64,000 nucleotides of DNA. Origin: Streptomyces sp. DH24. GTDB lineage: Bacteria > Actinomycetota > Actinomycetes > Streptomycetales > Streptomycetaceae. The notes beneath the pieces were generated by a model. The model made no database searches, was not told the DNA's origin, and worked only from the letters and a program-made list of their open reading frames with translations. The position numbers and the translations under genes were made by a program. This document shows, piece by piece, positions 1-8,370 of this stretch. The stretch lies in NCBI RefSeq assembly GCF_029813775.1, contig NZ_JARVKW010000006.1:62001-126000 (forward strand), written 5' to 3'. Each line of letters starts with the position of its first letter. Within the stretch, counting starts at the first letter, position 1.

Positions 1-227
1 AAGTTGGTGGACCGGTGCCGGGCGAACTCGTCCAGTTCGACGAAGGAGCCCTCGTCCATGAGGAGTTCGATCCGTTCACGCGCCGTCAGCTTGCCCTTGG
101 CGTGCTGCTTCTCGACGGCACGTTCCGAACCGGCGTGCGTGGCCTCCTGGATGCGGCGCTGGAGATCCGCGAGCTTGCCCGCGGTCGTATGAATGTCAGG
201 CTGCTGCAGCTCTTCCGGCTCGGACAT
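1..227 (-). CDS. pccB: Acyl-CoA (propionyl-CoA) carboxylase beta subunit, N-terminal part
   Basis: Only the first ~75 codons lie in the window; the gene runs off the left edge. It begins [19 protein letters not shown] and continues with a [19 protein letters not shown] segment, typical of the N-terminus of biotin-dependent carboxyltransferase beta subunits, which move CO2 from carboxybiotin to propionyl- or acetyl-CoA. The ATG follows a GGGAG ribosome site. It is divergent from birA, whose product attaches biotin to the partner subunit, a sensible pairing. The exact acyl-CoA substrate cannot be decided from this fragment. Confidence 0.85.
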   Translation of the reverse strand, partial: MSEPEELQQPDIHTTAGKLADLQRRIQEATHAGSERAVEKQHAKGKLTARERIELLMDEGSFVELDEFARHRSTN

Positions 228-337
228 CGGGATTCGGCTCCCTGCCTGCTCAAAAGGGGGGACGGTTACTCATCCGTAGCGTAGTGGGGGGCCTACCGAT
301 CGGCAGTGCGGCGTTTACCACACCTAGGGTGGCTTGC

Positions 338-1204
338 ATGACGCCGCGAGATGCTTCAGACGCGAACGACAACCGGTGGTCGGACCTCGACCGCCCGCCC
401 CTCAACGCCGCGGCCCTGCGGCGGGCGCTGGTGCGCGAGGGCGGCCTGTGGTCGCAGGTGGACGTGGTGCAGCGGACCGGCTCCACCAACTCGGACCTGG
501 TGGACCGGGCGGCCAAGGGCGAGGCCCGCGAGGGCGCCGTCCTGATCGCCGAGGAACAGACCGCCGGCCGGGGACGGCTCGACCGGCAGTGGACCGCGCC
601 GCCCCGCTCCGGTCTCTTCTTCTCCATCCTGCTCAACCCCACCGAGGTGCCGGTGGCCCGCTGGGGCTGGCTGCCGCTGCTCACCGGCGTCGCCGTGGCG
701 ACCGGCCTGTCCCGGTCGGCGGGCGTCGACACGGCACTCAAGTGGCCCAACGACCTCCTGGTCACCGTCGGCGGCGAGGAACGCAAGACGGGCGGCATCC
801 TCGCCGAGCGGGCCGGCGACGACGGCGTGGTGATCGGGGTCGGCGTCAACGTCTCCCTGCGCGCCGACGAGCTGCCGGTGCCGCAGGCCGGGTCGCTGGC
901 CCTCGCCGGCGCCACCGGCACCGACCGCGACCCGATCCTCCGGGGCGTGCTTCGATCGCTCGAACAGTGGTACGTGAAGTGGCGGCGCACCGGCGGCGAC
1001 CCCGCCGCCAGCGGCCTCCAGGAGACGTACGCGGCCGGCTGCGCGACCCTCGGACGAGTGGTCCGCGCGGAACTGCCCGGGGACCGCTCGATCAGCGGCG
1101 AGGCCGTCGCCGTGGACGGCGACGGGAGGCTGGTGCTCGCCACCGAGAACGGCGTGCAGGAACCCGTGGGAGCGGGGGACATCGTGCACCTGCGACCGGC
1201 GTGA
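338..1204 (+). CDS. birA: Biotin--[acetyl-CoA-carboxylase] ligase
   Basis: This 288-residue protein activates biotin with ATP and transfers it to the biotin carrier lysine of acyl-CoA carboxylases. Visible ligase motifs are the nucleotide loop TAGRGRLDRQW at residues 75-85, KWPNDL at 135-140 and KTGGILAE from K150, where the conserved catalytic-type lysine sits. The C-terminal small SH3-like domain is present. There is no N-terminal helix-turn-helix, so it is a mono-functional ligase, not an E. coli-type repressor. An upstream in-frame start at 284 would add 18 residues, but the ATG at 338 gives the usual family length. It is divergent from the carboxylase beta-subunit gene. Confidence 0.93.
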   Translation: MTPRDASDANDNRWSDLDRPPLNAAALRRALVREGGLWSQVDVVQRTGSTNSDLVDRAAKGEAREGAVLIAEEQTAGRGRLDRQWTAPPRSGLFFSILLNPTEVPVARWGWLPLLTGVAVATGLSRSAGVDTALKWPNDLLVTVGGEERKTGGILAERAGDDGVVIGVGVNVSLRADELPVPQAGSLALAGATGTDRDPILRGVLRSLEQWYVKWRRTGGDPAASGLQETYAAGCATLGRVVRAELPGDRSISGEAVAVDGDGRLVLATENGVQEPVGAGDIVHLRPA

Positions 1205-1322
1205 CACGGGGGCCGCCCACGCCCCCACCGGCCACGTCGGCGAGGGAGTGAGGTGGCCCACACCTGCCGTACAGTTGAGGCCGGTCGATACCTGACCGCG
1301 GCAGATCGGAAGGGCAACAGGC

Positions 1323-2459
1323 GTGACCGTCGACGACTCGGGCTCCGACACCGGCGCGCACGGCCGGGTCGACCCCGACCCCGCCGACTCCGGTGAGGAC
1401 AACCCCCTCGCGCTGCGCCTCGAACAGCTCATCCTGGGCGCCGAGCGCCGCTACACCCCCTTCCAGGCGGCGCGCAGCGCGGGCGTCACCATGGAGCTGG
1501 CCACCCGATTCTGGCGCGCCATGGGCTTCGCCGACGTGGGGCAGGCCAAGGCGCTCACCGAGGCGGACGTGCTGGCGCTGCGGCGCCTGGCCGGTCTCGT
1601 GGAGGCCGGGCTGCTGAGCGAGGCCATGGCCGTGCAGGTGGCCCGGTCCACCGGGCAGACCACCGGCCGGCTCGCCGAGTGGCAGATCGACTCCTTCCTG
1701 GAGGGCCTGACCGAGCCGCCCGAGCCGGGCATGACCCGCACCGAGGTGACGTACCCGATCGTCGAGCTGCTCCTGCCCGAGCTGGAGGAGTTCCTCGTCT
1801 ACGTGTGGCGGCGCCAGCTCGCCGCGTCGGCCGGCCGCGTCGTGCAGGCCGCCGACGACGAGGAGATGGTCGACCGGCGCCTCGCCGTCGCCTTCGCGGA
1901 CCTCGTCGGCTTCACCCGGCTGACCCGCCGCATGGAGGAGGAGGAGCTCGGCGAGCTGGTCGAGGCCTTCGAGACGACCGCCGCCGACCTCGTGGCCGCC
2001 CGCGGCGGGCGGCTCATCAAGACGCTCGGCGACGAGGTGCTGTACGTGGCCGACGACGCGGGCACCGCCGCGGAGATCGCCCTGCGCCTCATCGAGACCA
2101 TGGCGCACGACGAGACCATGCCGGAGCTGCGCGTGGGCATGGCGTTCGGCACGGTCACCACCCGGATGGGCGATGTCTTCGGCACCACCGTGAACCTCGC
2201 CTCCCGGCTGACGTCGATAGCGCCCCGGGACGCGGTCCTCGTCGACAGCGCCTTCGCCGAGGAACTCGTCCGCACCGGCGACGCCCCCGCCTCGGAGGCG
2301 GCGGCAGCGGAGGCCGCGGCCGCCGCCGAGAAGGAGGGCGAGGAACCCCCGTCCTACCGCTGCGCGCTCCAGCCGATGTGGCAGCGCCCGGTGCGTGGCC
2401 TGGGCGTGGTCGAACCGTGGCTGCTGACGAGGCGGAACGGGGCGTCGTCGGCGGGATAG
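1323..2459 (+). CDS. cya: Class III adenylate cyclase
   Basis: This 378-residue protein makes cAMP from ATP. The C-terminal half is a class III cyclase homology domain: FADLVGFTRL carries metal-binding D193, LIKTLGDEV contributes K223 and D227, and GDVFGTTVNLASR carries D274 and the transition-state N281 and R285, so the catalytic set looks complete. The N-terminal ~150 residues contain a helix-turn-helix-like segment (FQAARSAGVTMELATRFW) resembling the regulatory region of actinobacterial cyclases. There is an alanine/glutamate-rich insertion near residues 322-340. No membrane segment is seen, so it is probably cytoplasmic. The start is GTG, preceded by GGAAGG. It lies downstream of birA on the same strand with a 118-bp gap. 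Confidence 0.93.
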   Translation: MTVDDSGSDTGAHGRVDPDPADSGEDNPLALRLEQLILGAERRYTPFQAARSAGVTMELATRFWRAMGFADVGQAKALTEADVLALRRLAGLVEAGLLSEAMAVQVARSTGQTTGRLAEWQIDSFLEGLTEPPEPGMTRTEVTYPIVELLLPELEEFLVYVWRRQLAASAGRVVQAADDEEMVDRRLAVAFADLVGFTRLTRRMEEEELGELVEAFETTAADLVAARGGRLIKTLGDEVLYVADDAGTAAEIALRLIETMAHDETMPELRVGMAFGTVTTRMGDVFGTTVNLASRLTSIAPRDAVLVDSAFAEELVRTGDAPASEAAAAEAAAAAEKEGEEPPSYRCALQPMWQRPVRGLGVVEPWLLTRRNGASSAG

Positions 2460-2520
2460 CGGTCGGGAGGCCCGGGCGCCGGGGCGCCTGCGGCGTGGGT
2501 GAGTCGGATGGCCCTCCCGG

Positions 2521-3771
2521 TCACCAGTCGCCGAGGTTCAGGTCCACGCAGACGCCGATGACCGGTACGCAGAGGCCGGGTCGGTCCGCGTCGGGCGGTG
2601 CCGGGGGCGGCGGGCTCGACTGCGGGGGCCTGCTGGTCGCCGGCGGGCGGGGTGCGCTGCTGGTCGGCGCCGGGGCGGTGGTCTCTTCGGGTGCCGGGCG
2701 AGCGGCCGGGCCGTCGGAGGCCTGCGGGGCGGTCGGAGCCGCCGGGGGTGTGCTGTCGCCGGGGGCGGTCGCGGTGGCGCCCGGTGCGGGAATGGCGCCG
2801 TCGGGCAGCGGGCTCGGGCTCGCGCCGCCGAGTACCGCAGGTGGGAAGGACGGGCTCATCCGGGGCACATCAGAAGCGCCGCCCTCGACGGGGAGCGTCG
2901 CCCGGCCCGTGACGGGTCCGGAGCCCCGCCCGGGTGCCGCCTCGGCCACGTCCACGCTCCCGACCCCCGACTCGGGCGTCAGCCGTACGAGACCCAGGGC
3001 GCCGGTCGCCAGGACGATGCCGCCGGCGGCGAGGAGCAGCTTGCGGGGGTGGCGACGGGGACGGCGGTGCCGGCCGCGGGGACCCCGGCCGGTGTCAGCG
3101 GCAGGGGCCGGTGCTGGCGCTGGAGCTGGGCCAGAAGCTGGGGCTCGGGCGGGGGCGGGACCGGTGCCGAGGGCGGTGCGGGCCTGGCCGGGGGCCGGCT
3201 CCGGGTTCGGCACCGGCGCTTGCTCGGGGACCTGTTCGGGGACGTGTTCGTGGACCTGTTCGGGGTCCTCGTGGGGGTCCCCGTCGCGTTCCTCGCCCGG
3301 GCCCCCGTCAGGGCTCCCGCCGGGGCCCTCTCCGGTGCTCTGTCCGCCGTGTCCGCCGTCCTGCCCGCCTTCGGGTCCCGGGACGGTCTGCGGCTCACTC
3401 CCGGCGGCCTGCGGCTCGCTCCCGGCGGTCTGCGGTCCGTCCCCGGCGCTCTGCGGTTCATCCCCGGCGGTCTGCGCCGACGGGACCGAAGCCGGTGCGG
3501 GTGCGGGCCGGTCCCCGTCCGCCGGCCGCTCGGGCGCGCGTTCTGCCGCCTCCGCGGGCCGGCCACTGTCCGCCGCCCGTTCCGCCGCAGCCGCAGGCTC
3601 GCCGGCCGTCCGGGACCCTGCATCCGCGGGCCGGCCACCGTCCGCCGCGCGCTCCGCCGCAGCCGCAGGCCCGGCCACCTCCCCGGCCCCCGGCGTCCCC
3701 GGGCGGTCCATCGCCCCGTCCACCGCCCCCGGCGTGTCCGGCCCTGCCGTACCCGGCGTATGCGTAGTCAT
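2521..3771 (-). CDS. Repeat-rich Pro/Ala/Glu single-pass membrane protein
   Basis: No function is recognised. The 416-residue protein has a ~270-residue low-complexity, acidic, Pro/Ala/Gly-rich N-terminal region, a basic stretch (RGRHRRPRRHPRK), one membrane helix (LLLAAGGIVLATGALGLV), and a Pro/Ala/Ser-rich outer part. It ends in a short conserved-looking tail with two cysteines, LCVPVIGVCVDLNLGDW. Internal repeats include two copies of PAAAAERAADxGRP and four of a (A/S)AGxxPQ-type heptad, followed by an EQVPEQ run. The topology suggests a cytoplasmic disordered domain and an exported tail. The start at 3771 has GGGAG just upstream; an ORF extension to 3870 is less likely. It is convergent with cya. 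Confidence 0.7.
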   Translation of the reverse strand: MTTHTPGTAGPDTPGAVDGAMDRPGTPGAGEVAGPAAAAERAADGGRPADAGSRTAGEPAAAAERAADSGRPAEAAERAPERPADGDRPAPAPASVPSAQTAGDEPQSAGDGPQTAGSEPQAAGSEPQTVPGPEGGQDGGHGGQSTGEGPGGSPDGGPGEERDGDPHEDPEQVHEHVPEQVPEQAPVPNPEPAPGQARTALGTGPAPARAPASGPAPAPAPAPAADTGRGPRGRHRRPRRHPRKLLLAAGGIVLATGALGLVRLTPESGVGSVDVAEAAPGRGSGPVTGRATLPVEGGASDVPRMSPSFPPAVLGGASPSPLPDGAIPAPGATATAPGDSTPPAAPTAPQASDGPAARPAPEETTAPAPTSSAPRPPATSRPPQSSPPPPAPPDADRPGLCVPVIGVCVDLNLGDW

Positions 3772-3959
3772 CGTGCTCCCTCCCCACCCACGCACGCCCC
3801 CCAATGCGCCGTGGTGAACGCACGCTATGGGGCGGGTGGGTGATGCGGCGCAGGGTTGACCCGATGTCACTCGAACGGGTGGACGGGGCGTGACAAAGGC
3901 GTCGACGGGGGCCCGGGGTTTCGCCGTGCGCGTCCGGCTGCGATGATCGGGCCAGTCTT

Positions 3960-3975
3960 GTTAACCCGCGTTAAC
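3960..3975. promoter_or_regulatory. Paired GTTAAC sites upstream of enoyl-CoA hydratase
   Basis: Two copies of the self-complementary hexamer GTTAAC are separated by CCGC, making a 16-bp near-palindrome that ends 12 bp before the enoyl-CoA hydratase ATG. These A/T-containing hexamers stand out in very GC-rich DNA. The position over the transcription or translation start suggests a repressor operator; the regulator is not identifiable here. Confidence 0.4.
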
Positions 3976-3987
3976 CGGGAGGGTGTC

Positions 3988-4782
3988 ATGAGTGAGGAGC
4001 GGTTCGGGGAGTTCGTGCTGGTGCGGCGGCACGAGCACGTCGCGGAGCTGGCCCTCGACCGGCCCAAGGCCATGAACGCCGTCTCGACCGGCATGGCCCG
4101 GTCCCTCGCCGCCGCCTGCACGGCCCTCGGCGAGGACAGGAGCGTACGCGTCGTCGTCCTGACCTCCACGCACGAGCGGGCGTTCTGCGTCGGGGCCGAC
4201 CTGAAGGAGCGCAACTCCTTCACCGACGCCGACCTGATGCGCCAGCGCCCGGTCGCGCGCGCCGCGTACACCGGCGTGCTGGAGCTGCCGATGCCGACGA
4301 TCGCGGCGGTGCACGGATTCGCGCTGGGCGGCGGTTTCGAGCTGGCGCTGTCCTGCGACCTGATCGTGGCCGACCGTACGGCCGTGGTGGGGCTCCCCGA
4401 GGTGTCCGTGGGGGTCATCCCGGGCGGCGGCGGTACACAGCTGCTGCCGCGGCGGGTCGGCGCTGCCCGGGCGGCGGAGCTGATCTTCTCGGCGCGGCGT
4501 CTTGAGGCCCCGGAGGCGCGTGAGCTGGGGTTGGTGGACGAGCTGGTGGACGAGGGCGAGGACCGTTCGGCGGCGCTGGCGCTGGCGGCCCGTATCGCGG
4601 CGAACTCGCCGGTGGGGCTGCGCGCCGCCAAGCGGGCGCTGCGGCTCGGGCACGGCCTGGACCTGCGGGCGGGCCTGGAGGTCGAGGACGCGGCCTGGCG
4701 CTCGGTGGCGTTCTCGGCGGACCGGGCGGAGGGCGTGGCGGCCTTCAACGAGAAGCGCGCGCCGCAGTGGCCGGGGGAGTAG
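3988..4782 (+). CDS. Enoyl-CoA hydratase/isomerase (crotonase) family protein
   Basis: This 264-residue crotonase-fold protein probably hydrates 2-enoyl-CoA esters in fatty-acid or amino-acid degradation. The oxyanion-hole segments are AFCVGADLKE and VHGFALGGGFELALSCDL. Both glutamates used by true hydratases are present, E118 in GGGFELA and E138 in LPEVSVGVIPGGGGTQLL. This favours hydratase activity over a degenerate crotonase. The ATG at 3988 follows CGGGAGGG; the longer ORF start at 3856 has no ribosome site. The gene stands alone, with a paired GTTAAC element just upstream. The physiological acyl-CoA is not deducible. Confidence 0.88.
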   Translation: MSEERFGEFVLVRRHEHVAELALDRPKAMNAVSTGMARSLAAACTALGEDRSVRVVVLTSTHERAFCVGADLKERNSFTDADLMRQRPVARAAYTGVLELPMPTIAAVHGFALGGGFELALSCDLIVADRTAVVGLPEVSVGVIPGGGGTQLLPRRVGAARAAELIFSARRLEAPEARELGLVDELVDEGEDRSAALALAARIAANSPVGLRAAKRALRLGHGLDLRAGLEVEDAAWRSVAFSADRAEGVAAFNEKRAPQWPGE

Positions 4783-4903
4783 TCCGCACCCGGCCGTAGT
4801 GGCGTCCCGGGGCCGGGCTCCCAAGGGCTGCCGACCCGCACAATCGGCCCAACCCCAGAACGCCGACATCCCGATTGCCTCCGATTGTCCCTAGCCTGGA
4901 GTG

Positions 4904-6061
4904 ATGGGTGAGGACAGGCGGCTCACGGCCGTGGTGGCGCTGGCGCAGGGCATGGCCGCCGCACACGACGTGCGTGAGACGTGGCGGGCGGCGGCCGTCG
5001 GCGCGTGCGACGCGCTGGGCGGGAACTTCGCGGCGCTGTCGGTGTGGGAACGCGAGCTGGGCCGGCTGCGCGTCCTCGTCAACGTCGGGCACCGCGCGGC
5101 CGGGGAGGAGGAGTTCCCGGAGAACGAGGCGTACCCCGTGCACCAGTTCCCGGAGATCACCGAGTTCCTGCACGAGCGGTGGGCGCAGGGCGGTGAGCCC
5201 GACGCCTGGGTGGAGACGGTGGAGGGGCCCGCGGCCGACCGCCGCCCCGGCTACGTCCATCAGCGCGTCGCCGCGCTGCGCCGCCGGGGACGGGGCTGCT
5301 GCGTCGTCGCGCCGATCGTGCTGCACGGCCGGGCCTGGGGCGAGCTGTACGTGGCGCGGCCGGTGGGCGAGCCGGTCTTCGAGCGGTCCGACGCCGACTT
5401 CGCCACCGTCCTGGCGTCCGTCGTGGCCGCCGGGCTCGCGCAGACCGAGCGGATCGAGGAGGCCAGGCGGCTGGCGTTCACCGACGCGCTCACCGGGCTC
5501 GCCAACCGCCGTGCCGTCGACGTAGGGCTGGAGGAGGCGGTCGAGCGGTACCGCGCGGACGGTGTGGTCGTCAGCCTCGTCGTCTGCGACCTGAACGGGC
5601 TCAAGCGCGTCAACGACACCCAGGGGCACGCCGTCGGCGACCGCCTGCTGGAACGTTTCGGGTCCGTGCTGTCGCTGTGCGGGGCGATACTGCCGGGCGC
5701 GCTGGCGGCCCGGCTCGGCGGCGACGAGTTCTGTCTGCTCGCGGTCGGGCCGTCCGCCGACGAGGTCGTCAAGGTGGCCGACGAACTGTGCCGTCGCGCC
5801 GCCGAGTTGGAGCTCGGCGAGGGCGTGGCCTGCGGGGTCGCCTCCACCGAGGACCCGATCGGGGAGGTGCGCTCGGCCCGGCGGCTGTTCCGGCTCGCGG
5901 ACGCCGCCCAGTACCAGGCCAAGGCCGTACGGGCCACCAGGCCGGTGGTGGCCGGGCGGGAGGGCCCCGACGATCCGGTGGTCCGGCTCGCGGACTCGCC
6001 CTCCGGGGAGCGGAACGGCGAGCGCCGCCGCTTCCGGGGCCGTCACGCGCCCCCCGAGTGA
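4904..6061 (+). CDS. GAF-GGDEF diguanylate cyclase
   Basis: This 385-residue soluble protein should make cyclic di-GMP from two GTP. An N-terminal GAF-like sensory domain occupies roughly residues 10-180. The GGDEF domain follows: DALTGLANRR, then CDLNGLKRVNDTQGHAVGD, then an intact GGDEF at 272-276. The product-inhibition I-site (RxxD five residues before GGDEF) is replaced by LPGA, so feedback inhibition through that site is unlikely. No EAL domain or membrane helix is seen. The start is ATG 4904, with an adjacent GTG at 4901 possible. Two tandem decamers beginning CCGATTG at 4871 and 4881 lie upstream, followed by a TAGCCT -10-like sequence close to the ATG, so a very short leader is possible. 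Confidence 0.9.
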   Translation: MGEDRRLTAVVALAQGMAAAHDVRETWRAAAVGACDALGGNFAALSVWERELGRLRVLVNVGHRAAGEEEFPENEAYPVHQFPEITEFLHERWAQGGEPDAWVETVEGPAADRRPGYVHQRVAALRRRGRGCCVVAPIVLHGRAWGELYVARPVGEPVFERSDADFATVLASVVAAGLAQTERIEEARRLAFTDALTGLANRRAVDVGLEEAVERYRADGVVVSLVVCDLNGLKRVNDTQGHAVGDRLLERFGSVLSLCGAILPGALAARLGGDEFCLLAVGPSADEVVKVADELCRRAAELELGEGVACGVASTEDPIGEVRSARRLFRLADAAQYQAKAVRATRPVVAGREGPDDPVVRLADSPSGERNGERRRFRGRHAPPE

Positions 6062-6140
6062 GCCGGCGCGTGTGACCTGCCGGCCCTGTGTGACCTATCG
6101 GTAAGGGGTGAGCTCCGCCCCCAGTGGTGACAGTCTTGAA

Positions 6141-6161
6141 TTCAGTGCGTACGCTCCTGAA
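6141..6161. promoter_or_regulatory. Inverted repeat before hutH
   Basis: TTCAG and CTGAA arms separated by 11 bp end one base before the first hutH ATG (6163). The position fits an operator, or a hairpin affecting initiation. It is short enough to be chance. Confidence 0.25.
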
Positions 6162-6162
6162 T

Positions 6163-7755
6163 ATGGATATGCACACTGTGGTGAACGGGGACGGCGCGCA
6201 GCGCGGCCGGGAGACCGTCGTGATGGGCACCGGACCGGCGTCCGGCGTGACCACGGCCGACGTGCTCGCCGTGGCGCGCGGCGGTGCCCGCGTCGAGCTG
6301 TCGTCCGAGGCCGTGGCCGCACTCGCCGCGGCCCGCGAGATCGTGGACGCCCTGGCGGCCAAGCCCGACCCCGTCTACGGCGTGAGCACCGGCTTCGGCG
6401 CCCTGGCGACCCGGCACATCAGCCCGGAGCTGCGCGCCCAGCTGCAGCGCAACATCGTCCGCTCGCACGCCGCCGGCATGGGCCCGCGTGTCGAGCGGGA
6501 AGTCGTCCGGGCCCTGATGTTCCTGCGGCTCAAGACCGTCTGCTCCGGGCACACCGGCGTCCGCCCCGAGGTCGCGCAGACCATGGCCGACGTCCTCAAC
6601 GCCGGGATCACCCCGGTCGTGCACGAGTACGGCTCGCTGGGCTGCTCCGGCGACCTCGCGCCGCTGTCCCACTGCGCGCTCACGCTGATGGGCGAGGGCG
6701 ACGCCGAGGGCCCCGACGGTGTCGTACGGCCCGCCGGTGAACTCCTCGCCGAGCACGGCATCCGGCCCGTCGAACTCCGCGAGAAGGAGGGCCTCGCGCT
6801 CCTCAACGGCACCGACGGCATGCTCGGCATGCTGATCATGGCCCTCGCCGACCTCGACACCCTCTACAAGTCCGCCGACGTCACGGCCGCCCTGTCGCTG
6901 GAGGCCCTGCTCGGCACGGACAAGGTCCTCGCCCCCGAACTGCACGCCATCCGGCCGCACCCCGGCCAGGCCGCCAGCGCCGCCAACATGGCCGCCGTAC
7001 TGAAGGGTTCGGGCCTGACCGGCCACCACCAGGACGACGCCCCGCGCGTCCAGGACGCCTACTCGGTGCGCTGCGCCCCGCAGGTCGCCGGCGCCGGCCG
7101 CGACACCATGGCGCACGCCCGCCTGGTCGCCGAGCGCGAACTGGCGGCCGCCGTCGACAATCCGGTCGTGCTGCCCGACGGCCGCGTCGAGTCCAACGGC
7201 AACTTCCACGGCGCCCCGGTCGCCTACGTCCTGGACTTCCTCGCCGTCGCCGTCGCCGACCTCGGCTCCATCGCCGAGCGCCGCACCGACCGGCTGCTGG
7301 ACAAGAACCGCAGCCACGGCCTGCCGCCGTTCCTCGCCGACGACGCGGGCGTGGACTCGGGCCTGATGATCGCTCAGTACACGCAGGCCGCCCTGGTCAG
7401 TGAGCTGAAGCGGCTCGCCGTACCGGCGTCCGCCGACTCGATCCCGTCCTCCGCGATGCAGGAGGACCACGTGTCCATGGGCTGGTCGGCGGCCCGCAAG
7501 CTGCGCACCGCCGTGGACAACCTCACCCGCGTCATCGCCGTCGAGCTGTACGCCGCGACCCGCGCCGTCCAGCTCCGCGAGGGCCTCACCCCGTCCCCGG
7601 CCACGCGGGCCGTCATCGAGGCCGCGCGCGAGGCCGGCGTGCAGGGGCCGGGCCCGGACCGCTTCCTGGCGCCGGACCTGGCGGCGGCGGAGACGTTCGT
7701 ACGGGAGGGGCGGGTCGTCGCGGCGGTGGAGAAGGTCGTCGGCCCGCTGAAGTAA
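6163..7755 (+). CDS. hutH: Histidine ammonia-lyase
   Basis: Converts L-histidine to urocanate and ammonia, the first step of histidine degradation. The prosthetic MIO group should form from C161-S162-G163 in SLGCSGDLAPLSH; a Cys-Ser-Gly triad in place of Ala-Ser-Gly is known in Streptomyces HAL. Other family signatures are YGVSTGFGALA near residue 68 and the NGTDGMLG, HHQDDAPRVQDAYSVRC and QEDHVSMGW segments. With the ATG at 6163 the protein is 530 residues, about 16 longer than I recall for S. griseus and S. coelicolor HAL; the extra residues lie between MDMHTVV and TGPASGVTTADVLAV. A strong terminator follows. The other hut genes are not in the window. Confidence 0.95.
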   Translation: MDMHTVVNGDGAQRGRETVVMGTGPASGVTTADVLAVARGGARVELSSEAVAALAAAREIVDALAAKPDPVYGVSTGFGALATRHISPELRAQLQRNIVRSHAAGMGPRVEREVVRALMFLRLKTVCSGHTGVRPEVAQTMADVLNAGITPVVHEYGSLGCSGDLAPLSHCALTLMGEGDAEGPDGVVRPAGELLAEHGIRPVELREKEGLALLNGTDGMLGMLIMALADLDTLYKSADVTAALSLEALLGTDKVLAPELHAIRPHPGQAASAANMAAVLKGSGLTGHHQDDAPRVQDAYSVRCAPQVAGAGRDTMAHARLVAERELAAAVDNPVVLPDGRVESNGNFHGAPVAYVLDFLAVAVADLGSIAERRTDRLLDKNRSHGLPPFLADDAGVDSGLMIAQYTQAALVSELKRLAVPASADSIPSSAMQEDHVSMGWSAARKLRTAVDNLTRVIAVELYAATRAVQLREGLTPSPATRAVIEAAREAGVQGPGPDRFLAPDLAAAETFVREGRVVAAVEKVVGPLK

Positions 7756-7778
7756 CCGATGTGGTGACCGACCGGGCC

Positions 7779-7804
7779 GGGGCCCCGCCGCACGGCGGGG
7801 CCCC
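7779..7804 (+). terminator. Terminator after hutH
   Basis: A perfect 12-bp inverted repeat (GGGGCCCCGCCG with its complement) and a minimal loop begin 23 bp after the hutH stop codon. It is a strong GC hairpin without a clear T run, as is common in Streptomyces. Confidence 0.8.
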
Positions 7805-7837
7805 GCTCATGTCTTCGCCCGGCGAGCCGGCCGACTG

Positions 7838-7920
7838 CCCTTCGAGAACCTGGCCGACGGCAACCTGGCCGACGGCCCTTCAAGAACCTGGCCCCCGGCC
7901 CTTCGAGCCCCGCCTACGGC
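7838..7920. repeat. Short imperfect direct repeats downstream of hutH
   Basis: AACCTGGCCGACGG occurs at 7847 and 7862 (15-bp period). The larger unit CCCTTC(G/A)AGAACCTGGCC occurs at 7838 and 7876, with a further CCCTTCGAG copy near 7899. This is non-coding spacer between two converging genes; no function is apparent. Confidence 0.55.
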
Positions 7921-7944
7921 CCTTCGGAAGGACCGTCGAGTGCG

Positions 7945-8262
7945 TCAGAAACCAAGGCGTTCGCGGCGTACGGAATACACCACGAAGCCCGCGCCGAGGG
8001 TGAGGGACAGCGTGCCGCCGACGACGTACGGCGTGCTGTCGAAACTGCCGGTGTCGGCCAGCCGGACATCCTCCTGCCCGATGTCGGAGGCATCCGCCGC
8101 GGCGACCCTCGCCTGTGTCGTGACCTGGGGCGCGGGGTTCGACGACGACAGCGCTCTGGCCGGACTCTCCGCCGTCGCGTTCGCGGACGGAACGAACCAC
8201 AGGGCGCCCAGCAGGGTGCCCGCGGCGGTGGCGGTCAGCAACGATCGGCGAGCGGATGACAC
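7945..8262 (-). CDS. Small LAxTG-type sortase-anchored surface protein
   Basis: This 105-residue protein has a signal peptide (SARRSLLTATAAGTLLGALW, cleavage probably after SANA) and a short ~45-residue mature region. At the C-terminus it has a complete sorting signal: LADTG, then a hydrophobic helix (YVVGGTLSLTLGAGFVVYSV), then RRERLGF. LAxTG is the motif of Streptomyces class E sortases, which also anchor long chaplins. The mature part is tiny and Ser/Ala-rich with no recognisable domain, so it may be a wall-linked spacer or stress protein. The start is GTG after AAGGGG. No sortase gene is in the window. Confidence 0.75.
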   Translation of the reverse strand: MSSARRSLLTATAAGTLLGALWFVPSANATAESPARALSSSNPAPQVTTQARVAAADASDIGQEDVRLADTGSFDSTPYVVGGTLSLTLGAGFVVYSVRRERLGF

Positions 8263-8370
8263 GGAATATCGATCCCCTTGTGGCGCTGGCGAATTGGCCG
8301 TGGAGAGGATGTTAGTGAAAGGCGCGGGTCACGGGAAAGTGACAGGGACCGGGGGCCGTACGCTCCGGGC

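Noticed and set aside
250-1317. Long open frames antisense to birA and similar long frames antisense to most genes
   Set aside because: High-GC DNA leaves the opposite and shifted frames open; these have Arg/Pro/Ala-biased composition and no ribosome site or motif.
7838-7920. Possible CRISPR-like or regulatory repeats
   Set aside because: Repeats are imperfect, very short, of irregular spacing and with no spacer structure; probably local duplication.
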